From positions 124,001-188,000 of the forward strand of contig JAYWVB010000055.1 of assembly GCA_039881045.1 (NCBI GenBank): a stretch of DNA of 64,000 nucleotides, in the 5' to 3' direction. Source of the DNA: Chaetomium olivaceum (lineage: Eukaryota > Ascomycota > Sordariomycetes > Sordariales > Chaetomiaceae). The position numbers and the translations under genes are program-made. Shown here piece by piece: positions 47,217 to 56,017 of this stretch (positions are counted from its first letter, which is position 1; the number at the start of each line of letters is the position of its first letter). A model generated the notes under the pieces. That model saw nothing but the letters and a program-made list of their open reading frames with translations. It made no database searches and was not told where the DNA came from.

Positions 47217-49233
47217 ATGGCCGATCCCACCCCAAAGTCCGACGTATCGGACCAATATGCATCGGGTCCGTTGCAACAAACCGAGGGCAGTTCGTCCCAC
47301 GCCCATCCCAGTCCCACCTCCGACGAGAAGGACATCACCACCACAGATGACGACGACGACGACGACCCCTCCTCGGACACAGAAGCCGACTATGACGGCC
47401 ACCGACCAACGCCCCTCGAAATCCGCCTCTCGCGCACCCGCACCGGCAACACGGCCCGCTCCGCCAGCACCGTGACCACCGTGACCAGTCACCACCCCAG
47501 CATCACCGGCGGGCGGGGAGGAGTCCCCGGCGAAGTTCCAGGCCGCCCCGTCAGCACCACCAGCGGCCACAACAACAACACCACCACAAACAACACCCTC
47601 GCCCGGCGCACGACCACCATCCTCTCGCGCATCCGCTCCCGGCCCCAAGGCCCCCCCACCTTCACCCACCCACTTTCCCACATCCCCACCGCGCCCGACC
47701 AGCTCGTCGACTTCGACGGCGCCCTCGACCCCTACCGCCCCGCCAACTGGCCGCTGCACAAGAAGGTGACAACGACCCTGCTGTACGGGTTCGTAACCAT
47801 GAGCGCGACCTGGGCGTCTTCCTGCTACAGCGCGGGCACGGCGCAAGTGGCCGCCGAGTTCGGCGTAGGCGGCCAGGTGGCGGTGCTGGGGACGTCGTTG
47901 TTTCTAGTTGGGTTCGGGGTGGGGCCCTTGCTGTGGGCGCCGCTGAGCGAGGTGTACGGGCGGCGGCTGGCGGTGTTTGTGCCCATGTTTGTGGCGGCGT
48001 GTTTTAGTTTTGGGAGTGCCGCGGCGAAGGACTTTCAGACGCTGATGCTGACGCGGTTTTGGGGGGCGTTTTTTGCGAGCGCGCCCGTGACGAATACCGG
48101 CGGGGTGTTGGGCGATTTGTATGGCCCTGAGGCGAGGGGCGTCGCGATGGCGGGGTATGCGATGGCGGTTGTGGCTGGGCCGGCGTTGGGTATGTTGGTT
48201 TTTTTGTTTTGTTGTTGTTGTTGTTGTTGCGTTGTCATGTCTCTGGGTTTGTTTTTGGCTGTGGATGGGTGGTTGTGCTAACAGAGATAGGTCCGATCGT
48301 TTCGTTTCGACTGCGCTGGTTGTGCAGCCCGGGCTGGGCTGGCGTTGGACCGAGCACCTTGCGGGTATCCTTCAAGCCAGTATTCTGGTGCTGGCAGTCA
48401 TCTTCATCGACGAGACATACCCACCAAAGCTGCTCGTGTACAAGGCCCGCCGGCTGCGCATCGAGAGCGGCAACTGGGCGCTGCATGCCAAATTCGAGGA
48501 GTGGGATGTTAGTGTCGCCGAGCTGGCCCGCAAGTTCCTGGTGCGTCCCATCCAGCTGCTCTGCACTCCGATCTGCTTTCTCGTGGCCTTGTATGCGAGT
48601 TTTTGCTACGGGATCTTGTACATGCAGCTGGGCTCCATCCCCATCATCTTTGGCGAGGTCCGCGGCTGGTCGCAGCTGGTCTCCGCCTTGCCGTTCCTGT
48701 GCATCTTCATCGGTGCCGTCCTCGGCTGTGGAGCCAACGTGTACAACCAGGTGCTCTACAACAAGGCGTACCGCGCCGCCGGGAACAGGGCCGTCCCGGA
48801 GAGGCGCTTGCCCCCTATGATGCTCGGGTCGGTGTTGTTCGCCGGTGGGCAGTTCATGACCGGCTGGACATCTGGCCCCAGCATTCACTGGATTGTCCCC
48901 TGTCTCGGGTTGGTGATGCTTGGAACAGGCTTCTTCACCATCTTTCAGGCGGCCCTAAATTATCTCGTTGACACCTTCACTGAGTATGCTGCTTCCGCCG
49001 TGGCCGCCAACACGTTTCTACGCTCTTGCTTTGCGTGTGCCTTTCCGCTGGTCGTTGGACCCATGTACCACAACCTCGGTGTCGGTCCTGGGTCGTCGAT
49101 CCCGGCTGGGTTTTCTGTGATTTTGATACCCGTTCCGTTTGTCTTTTTTGCCTATGGAAAGCGGATAAGGGCCGGGTCCAAGTGGTCACGAGCGTCCGTT
49201 CATGATGGAGCGAAGGGGAAGAGGAGCACGTAG
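47217..49233 (+). CDS. DHA1-type MFS transporter with 5-bp duplication frame break
   Basis: Twelve-TM major facilitator of the polyamine/drug (TPO/synaptic-vesicle-like) group, ~636 residues if the frame is continuous. Exon 1 is 47217..48189 and exon 2 is 48291..49233; the 101-nt intron starts GTATGT and contains (GTT)n. The N-terminal ~170 residues are hydrophilic, with an Asp run. Then come ANWPLHKKVTTTLLYGF, motif A-like LSEVYGRRLAVF, and RFWGAFFASAPVTNTGG. After the intron the family-type GPIVS is followed by two copies of TTTCG at 48300-48304 and 48305-48309. One copy would give GPIVSTALVVQPGLGWRWTE; two copies shift the frame. The rest (WRWTEHLAGILQASILVLA, FLVRPIQLLCTPICFLVAL, GWTSGPSIHWIVPC) is intact to a basic tail. 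Confidence 0.85.
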
Positions 49234-49460
49234 CGATGGAGATACCCATAGACGCCAGCGAGAATAGGTAGTTAATATTGTGTTTATCAGTATCATCATC
49301 TGACGGGGCACTTAGAAGCACCGTACTTGGAAATTCTGTCTAACAGTGCGATGCTGTTTCGAAAAAGGATGAGTGGTCGTATTAGGGTTGTTTTGGAAGA
49401 AGGAAAAAGGGAGAAGCAATGGAAAAACGGAAAAATACGAAAAAAAAGCAAAAGAATATG

Positions 49461-49548
49461 TCCCCCGACCGGAATCGAGCCGGTGACCTTTCGGTATCAA
49501 TAAATGCCTTTACAGCCGAACGTGATAGCCAACTACACCACAAGGGGA
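49461..49548 (-). tRNA. tRNA-Tyr(GUA) with intron; acceptor stem imperfect
   Basis: Minus strand: A box TGGTGTAGTTGG, D arm closed by ATCAC, anticodon stem TTCGG/CCGAA with loop CTGTAAA, so the anticodon is GUA. A 14-nt intron (49496-49509) follows A37. The T arm is ACCGG-CTCGATT-CCGGT, with C where T54 is normal. The acceptor strands CCCCTTG and CGGGGGA do not pair along all seven positions; a missing T between T arm and acceptor would improve it. Functional tRNA is likely, but the sequence may contain a base error. Confidence 0.75.
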
Positions 49549-49943
49549 TTTCTTGGTTGTTGGGTTGCGGGGTTTGAGGCGGGGTTTATCAGGATGCAAT
49601 CCTGCCCCGCCCCGCCAAGATGTCATCTCGGTGACTGACCTCCGAGAATCGGAGTTTCCTGTTTCTATGAAGTTGTCACAGCTTATCTATATGCATTAGA
49701 ATAAAAACAAATATCAACCATCCAGGTAAACAGACGTTGGAATTAAGGTAGGAATGGCACATGGTTCTAGCCTATATTCATGCAGTAAATGAAGAAAAAT
49801 TATCAATCGCAGCTAGGCAAACGGGTACCCATCTAACAAACTCGGTGATGTCTTGAGCAAGAGAGCGGTAGGAGAAACATGCCCGTCCAGCCCGCCCATA
49901 AATCCAAACCTCTGCCCCTGAAGCTGCCCCGGGCAGTCCTACG
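49549..49943. other. Intergenic region between tRNA-Tyr and the alpha/beta hydrolase
   Basis: No gene; AT-rich centre (AGAATAAAAACAAATATCAA near 49698). It includes the tRNA 5' flank and the hydrolase 3' UTR. Confidence 0.5.
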
Positions 49944-51374
49944 TTACACCTTCCACACCACCTCCCTCAACCACCTGCCCACCTCGGCCGTATACGCCGC
50001 CGTCTTCAGCTCCGCATCCCTCATCGTCTCCTTCCCCCCCAGCAATCCCCGAATATGCACATTATCAAACCCATGCAACACATCCGGCACCAGCAACCAC
50101 TTGACCCCGCCTCCCTCCCAGCTCTCCTCAAACGCAAACCGCTCATCCTCCTCCTCCCTCGCGCCCCTCAACCCCCTCAACTCCCCCCTCCCCGTCGTCA
50201 CCCCGCCATACGCATCCCCACAAACCCGCCACCTCGCCTCGGCACTCCCCCGGTCGGGAACCACCCGCCTGCCCCTCCCCGCACCACCCCCTTCACGCGA
50301 CAGCCGACACGCGAACCGCCAGCTCTCGTGCGCGAGCATGTCCAGCTCGGCGCCGACGACGCAGACGTAGCCCGGCAGGTCCTCGCGCGCCGCGTGGGCG
50401 GGGCTGAGCAGCGGGTCGCGCAGGGCCTGGCCGTAGGGGATGTAGCTCCAGTCGAAGGCGGGCGCGAGCGAGATGAGGCCGTCGGTGGGGGCGTTGCGCG
50501 GCGGCGGGAGGAGCGCGGCGGCCGTCTTCCACGGCCGGTTGGCCAGCTTCTGCTGCGGCGGGTAGCTGACGTCGAGGCAGCCGTAGATGGAGAGCGCGGC
50601 GGCGGGGGTGAGGCGGTGCGTGTGGATGCTGGGGAGTTCTACGCCGCGAGGTTAGTTAGTTAGTAAGTAGGGGGGTTGGATGGTTGGGGATGAGGCAGGG
50701 AGGGTAGGGTGGGTTGACGTACGCGATACGGATAGCGCGAGGTTGGCGCCGGCGGAGAAGCCCAGGATGGCTGTGCGGCTCGTGGGGCCGTCGGTGCTCC
50801 GGTCAATGGGAAGGGAGGTGTCGGCGAGGGCAGCCAGAAGGAGCGCCTCGAGGTCGTGTAGACCGGTGGGGAAGGGGTGGGCGGGCGCCTTGGAGTAGTT
50901 GAGAGAGATGACTAGAACGGACTGCTTGTTGGCAAAGGCACGGTTCCACTCGTCGTCGTCGCGCTGGTGGCCGATGCAGAAGCCGCCGCCGTGGACGGTG
51001 AAGAGGGTGGAAAGCGTGGCCTGCGATGTCTTTTTATACGAGCGCGGTAAGAAGATGCTGGATTGTATCTTGTCAGACGGTGAACGTTCAGACCACAAGA
51101 TAGGGTTGGCCACTCACCGCACGGGCAAGTGTGGACGGCATTCATAGCTTTTGATGATGTCGGGCCAGCCCGGGGGCGGGTCTCGGGATTCTTGCCAGTC
51201 GCGCAGCCAAAGCACAGGGTTCAGGATGCTCTTCAAGCCGTACATGTAGCCGGCATACAGGAGCCTCGTAAGAAAGGGCGGCGCCTCTCGTCGGAGAATG
51301 ACCTCCTTGTCATGGTCGACGTTGGGGCTTTTGTCGTTCCGCTCAGGCTGCTTTCTCTGGGTGAGGTTCGTCAT
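49944..51374 (-). CDS. Alpha/beta hydrolase (HSL/arylacetamide deacetylase-like esterase)
   Basis: Predicted 428-residue carboxylester hydrolase. Exons: 51118-51374, 50723-51057, 49944-50638; splice phases are consistent. The oxyanion hole is TVHGGGFCIG (HGGG motif of the hormone-sensitive lipase class), the nucleophile elbow is ILGFSAGANLAL (GxSAG), the acid is likely the Asp of VVGAELDMLAHE, and the catalytic His is in DVLHGFDN. The N-terminus is charged, with one hydrophobic stretch (LLYAGYMYGLKSILNPVLWL) that could anchor it to a membrane. The ATG at 51374 is favoured; an in-frame one at 51455 lies upstream. Substrate is unknown. Confidence 0.87.
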
Positions 51375-52076
51375 GTTGGGTTTCCGCCAGGAGCAAAGTG
51401 CCCGAACAGCTAATATCACAATTGCAATATCACAGTTGAAGGTGTATGCGGTCAAGTTTGGAGGTGCGGCTGCTCAAATACGCAAACAATGAAACAATTA
51501 ACACTTGAGTGATATAGGGATAATAGATGAACGATCGACCGGGAAAACGTATTGACAAGTGGCAATGGGAACGACACGCGTTTCGACGACGGCAGAAAAT
51601 ATCGGCAGCATTGATTGCGAGTTACTGGCTTTACCCGGCTTCTGATCAGCACTCGACGCTATATACAATACCTTTACCTCGTACGAGGAGGTGCCGCATT
51701 TCCCGATGACCTCTCCCAATTCGGTTGGGAGGTTCGATGTATCGCAGAAATGGGCCTCAAGAATCGATGTCCCTCGCATGTTCCAGCCAGATGCAGCTGC
51801 TGCGCCGGAAGTTTCATTAAATATTGGCACAAGAGATAGTTAGGTACCTGAGTTAACGCCGAGAGGCAGAGAACATGCTGAGCTTGGAAGCCTCGGCCCC
51901 TGTGGGCTGCCACGAGCGCCTTGGCCCCGCTACCTTACGTCAGCTGCTGTGTCCGGTTCATGTGCATGGATACCGTAGGTGGATGGTCGGGGCCGAGGTT
52001 AGCCGCTCTCGTCCATGAATCCCCGGCACAGTCGAGCTTCGGTTCACTTTTCACCTGACAACTCTCCTCTCCAACA
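51375..52076. other. Divergent promoter between hydrolase and 3-hydroxyacyl-CoA dehydrogenase
   Basis: About 700 bases; no ORF is supported. Both genes are transcribed away from it. The right end is a pyrimidine-rich leader (CTCTCCTCTCCAACA) directly before the ATG at 52077. Confidence 0.5.
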
Positions 52077-53176
52077 ATGACAGCTTCAATGATGGCGGCA
52101 CGGCAGGCACTCCGGCTTTCGAGCCGAGTGAGATACTTCAGCTCGACGGCGGCGAGGCCGGCTGCGGAAGTGAAAAGGTTAGGCGTGATTGGTGCCGGCC
52201 AAATGGTATGAAGTGATGACCACCTCAACACCATCGAATCTGCCCGAATTAAGATACTGATATTTTGTTTCGCCAAAACACAGGGGCTCGGGATTGCGTT
52301 GGTGGCTGCTCAAAAGGCGCAGGTGCCGGTGACGTTGGTGGACTCGTCCCAAGCCTCTCTCGACAAAGGCTTGGCTTTTGCAGGTTGGTGACAACCAGGA
52401 CTCACGGTTGTCGAGAAGTTGTCAGCTAAACAATGACTTCAGAGAAACTCCTCGTAAAGGACGTTGCCAAGCAGCGTCTTACCCAGGAGCAAGCCGATGC
52501 CGCCCGTGCCCTGCTCCAGCCCACCACTTCCATCGACGACCTGTCATCAGCCGACTTCGTCATCGAGGCCGTCCCCGAGATACCCCAGCTCAAGTTTGAC
52601 ATCTTCTCCAAGCTCGCCCAGATCTGCCCCAAACATGCCATCCTCGCCACCAACACCTCGTCCATCTCCATCACCCGCATCGCCGCTGCCACCACCGGCG
52701 GCAACCCCACCGACACCTCCAACAGCTCGCGCGTCGTCTCCACCCACTTCATGAACCCGGTGCCCGTGCAAAAAGGCGTCGAGATCATCTCGGGGCTCCA
52801 GACCTCAAAAGAGACGCTCGAGACCGCCGTAGCCTTCTGCAAGCGCCTCGGCAAGGTGACGTCGGTGTCGGCCGACTCGCCGGGTTTCCTGGCCAACCGC
52901 ATCCTGATGCCCTACATCAACGAGGCCGTCATCTGCCTCGAGACGGGCGTGGGCGACCGCGACTCCATCGACGCCATCATGAAGAACGGCACCAACGTGC
53001 CCATGGGTCCGCTGCAGCTCGCCGACTTCATCGGCCTCGACACCTGTCTGGCTATCATGAAGGTGCTGCACACCGAGACGGGCGACTCCAAGTACCGCCC
53101 TAGTGTTTTGCTGCGGAACATGGTTGATGCGGGGTGGCTAGGGAAGAAGAGCGGCAAGGGCTTTTATGACTACTAG
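52077..53176 (+). CDS. Mitochondrial short-chain L-3-hydroxyacyl-CoA dehydrogenase
   Basis: 320-residue NAD-dependent enzyme that oxidises 3-hydroxyacyl-CoA (third step of beta-oxidation); the bacterial homolog is 3-hydroxybutyryl-CoA dehydrogenase. Exons: 52077..52205, 52284..52383, 52443..53176. The N-terminus (MTASMMAARQALRLSSRVRY) is Arg/Ser-rich without acids, fitting a mitochondrial presequence. The NAD site GVIGAGQMGLGIA is formed across intron 1. Further motifs are DFVIEAVPE, ATNTSSISIT, the catalytic-His segment VSTHFMNPVPV, and SPGFLANRILMPYINEA. The C-terminal domain has PMGPLQLADFIGLDTCL and ends GKKSGKGFYDY. All expected residues are present and the length is normal. Its start region is shared as a divergent promoter with the hydrolase. 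Confidence 0.95.
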
Positions 53177-54098
53177 ATGTGATGTATGGTCTTGTAATGA
53201 TACAATCATCGTTTACAGTGTGATGTGCACACAAGGGGCTAAAATAGGGGGCGTCATCGTTTCGTAACCAGTCATATACATTACTCCAGTTGACGGAGTA
53301 AATACAGAACCCATTTCACCCATATTACACCCGCAACCCGCAATCTCTTCCCGCGGACCATCGGTAGTCGAGAAATTGGACTATAATTGAGAATGTGCCG
53401 CAAACCGGGAAGCCTGCAGCACCAGTGATTACTCCCCGTGTGTTAATTTGTAGCTATCCGCGCGAGTCTACCAACGGACCATGACAAGGACAACCTCTCA
53501 GGCGATGGCTACTTTATCATTGGAGATTCCCAGCTATGCCCCGATCTCGAGTCGTGTAGATGTTACATAACGCATCCTCGGCAACACTTCAGTTCTTCTA
53601 AAGTTACTGTTTGGCGCGTCCGAAAAACACTCGTACACGCGGACTGCGTCAGCCTTTTGGGCAACGGTTGACCCCTTAAGAGTAAAAGGCAGTCTTGGTG
53701 CGCGCCCACAGCGAGAAGCACACCACAACCTTACCCTCGTATAAACGCCTACTCACCAAATGCTACCAGGCTACCTAAACGTAACTCCCATCTAAACAAG
53801 CCATGACCCTTATTCTCCCCATTTGAACAGCTCCGGGAAAGACCCGATCACCACCGCTATCAAGCCTGAGACGCGGCCGCAGCATCCAACCACCACTCCG
53901 CCATCCCCTCCCCAACGACGCAAACATCAACAACACACCCGACCTTTCCCCGCAGAAACCGTCACCAACCCGCCGCGGTACATAAAACGGCGCTTTCCTT
54001 TTGCACCCCTCCCTCCCTCTCTCCCTCCCTCATTGACATGCCGCCTCCCCGAAGACACACAAGCCATTGCAAGAGCCCACTGCCGCACAACACCACCA
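53177..54098. other. Intergenic region
   Basis: No convincing gene. The left half is the dehydrogenase 3' flank. The right half contains C-rich sequence with a (CCCT)n-like run near 54008-54030. Confidence 0.5.
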
Positions 54099-54686
54099 TC
54101 AGCCACGCGCCCGACCGGCTCCGACAGGGGGGCACTGGCGCAATCGTCTCACGCGAAGAGCACGTCGGCAAAACCCGTTCGCAGCTTGCGCTTCCAGCCG
54201 TCGAACAAGGCAACTTAACAGGGCCGGCTCACACCTCGCTGCCTTTGGCACGGGGTGGCTGCCTTTGGCAGGGGGTGGTGATGCTTGACGAAGAAGAAGT
54301 AGGCCGCGAGACGGCGGCGGGGGGTTGCCTCCCGGTTGGCGAGGAGGGCGAGGAGGAAGCGGAGCGGTGCGTTCGGGAGCAAACATCCATGGGATAAATG
54401 TGCTCGGTAGCTGTTTATTGTAAAGGCAGAGTGTCCCATGAGGTTGTGCTCTATGGACATGGAGGTCGAAGCCGAACCTATCGACAAACGTCTGTATGTC
54501 TTTTACGACGGGGGGCCATCCAGTTTCGGGTGACTCGTAATCTACGGTGACATACACCGTCTTGGGGTTGTTGTAAGTTTCGTTGAACCCGAGCTTAAAT
54601 AGGGCGATGGTCGTCATTGGGGAAGGGTCGGTGCCAATGGTGGTACCGTGGTCGCGAGGGGTTTCTGTCCGGGGAAATCGGCTCAT
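54099..54686 (-). CDS. Hypothetical protein or gene fragment
   Basis: An open frame of about 195 residues if started at 54686 (MSRFPRTETPRDHGTT); a longer frame opens at 54899. The first half looks protein-like: ALFKLGFNETYNNPKTVYVT, then VDYESPETGWPPVVKDIQTF and DRFGFDLHVH. It resembles, from memory, the N-terminal part of an uncharacterised fungal protein type. After DLHVH the frame becomes Arg/Pro-rich and loses its character; a neighbouring frame reads IEHNLMGHSAF, so the gene may be frameshifted and truncated. No domain could be named. Confidence 0.35.
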   Translation of the reverse strand: MSRFPRTETPRDHGTTIGTDPSPMTTIALFKLGFNETYNNPKTVYVTVDYESPETGWPPVVKDIQTFVDRFGFDLHVHRAQPHGTLCLYNKQLPSTFIPWMFAPERTAPLPPRPPRQPGGNPPPPSRGLLLLRQASPPPAKGSHPVPKAARCEPALLSCLVRRLEAQAANGFCRRALRVRRLRQCPPVGAGRARG

Positions 54687-55204
54687 ATGGGGGGTTAGCT
54701 TGTCTCGTTCCCATGGTACCTTTAGTATCAGAAAGCTAAAGAAAGATAACTTCCTTTGCTTTTCGAAGAAGCATGGCTTCCCTTTCTCCTCGACCAAGTA
54801 GGAGGGCTTGGATGGATAGGGTCGCGGTGCTGGTGTCGGTGATCGTAACGACCTCAGTAGGTAACCCGCAACTCTTTCCTCAGCTGGGTGTGCTGCCATT
54901 TGGGGAGATAAACATTAGACAAGGCCGCCAGCCTTAGGCACTAAGATCCGAGGTGGAAGTTCTCGCAATCTATCCTCATTGCCCATGGATATCCAGACTG
55001 ATATAATCCTGTTAGCAACCAAGTTAAACCTAGACCTAGATCCCTCAGACGGGATATTCAGGCGAGCAACCCTCACAACACCCACTTCCATCCGAACCCC
55101 CCCCCACCCCCGAAGCCATGCTCCTTCCTCCACCCAGCAGCCAACACACGGTATACATACCACTCCCGCAGCCCACACTGTCACCGACCCTCCCAATTGA
55201 CGCA

Positions 55205-55370
55205 CAACACCGGTTGGCGCAACGGCATTGGGAGGGACCCGGGTGGAACGCCAACCGAAAGAGGCCGTGGGTTCGACTCCCCCCTCGCGAAGAAAAACCC
55301 TGAATTCAGAGTTTTTCGTAGCCTGCAGCCCCCATCCGACCGGCGGATGGGGTCGGCAGGTGAGCTTTTT
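55205..55370 (+). ncRNA. Candidate Pol III-transcribed structured RNA (tRNA-like A and B boxes)
   Basis: Contains an A-box match TGGCGCAACGG (55215-55225) and a full B-box match GGTTCGACTCC (55270-55280), with spacing allowed for Pol III genes. A perfect 8-bp stem GGTTGGCG (55212-55219) / CGCCAACC (55249-55256) overlaps the A box. Next is a hairpin ending in T5 (55293-55316). Beyond it is a second hairpin with a 9-bp CCCCATCCG/CGGATGGGG stem (55330-55338 / 55344-55352), closed outside by CCTGC/GCAGG, followed by another T5 at 55366-55370. It does not fold as a normal tRNA: no acceptor pairing and no clear anticodon arm. It may be a novel small RNA, a tRNA-derived SINE or a degenerate tRNA. 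Confidence 0.4.
55293..55316 (+). terminator. Near-perfect hairpin ending in T5
   Basis: AAAAAC-C-CTGAA pairs with TTCAG-A-GTTTTT; the only mismatch is C55299 with A55310. The centre is the palindrome CTGAATTCAG. The terminal T5 could stop RNA polymerase III on the plus strand. Confidence 0.45.
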
Positions 55371-56017
55371 GGTCTTACCTTTTTTGCTGCCTGGCTTCTA
55401 GAATTCGTTGGGTACTTACTTAGTCTTCTGGAAGGTTTTTATTGTCATTGTTGTTTTGTTGAAATGCCGATCCCCTTCTTGGGGTTTTCAGCCCAAGACA
55501 CGTCTAGTCATCTAGATCTGTTGTTGTTCGGGCACTAGTACGAGATTCGAGTAAGCTAGGGAGGAACGGAGACCGGCCTAAAGTACCGTCAGGTGCAAGC
55601 TCGTCCGGGCTCAAGGCAACGAGATCGCTGCTGGGTACTGGGTGATGATGTTGGTGTCCGCCAAACCCCGCTCGACCGAGGGAGGGTGTTGAGTTACGAT
55701 CCTTGGATTAACTTCACACCAACGTGCCATGTATACCACTTCTCTCCACATCCACAGGTAGGAACACACCACCAAAAACACGCCAACATCAAAACCAACA
55801 CGCATCCATAGCTAACGTAGACTACAAGTACAGATACACAACCCACCCTCCCATCCTCCTCCCAACCCACCCAGACATGAACATGAACCCCGCTAAATCG
55901 GACTCCAACGTTAGGTACCCATCGCTCATCCCACATGCCATACCCACACCCATGCTCACACCCTCACATCACATGGAATCACCCCTCGGCACCCCACGAC
56001 GCAGCAGCGGCCCTCTT
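55371..56017. other. Intergenic region before the SAPS gene 3' end
   Basis: No gene. T-rich at first (GGTTTTTATTGTCATTGTTG near 55433), then A/C-rich. The right end is the 3' UTR side of the SAPS gene. Confidence 0.5.

Noticed and set aside
55205..55290. Ordinary tRNA gene at the A/B-box site
   Set aside because: The seven bases before the A box do not pair with those after the T arm and no anticodon stem-loop of the right size is present.
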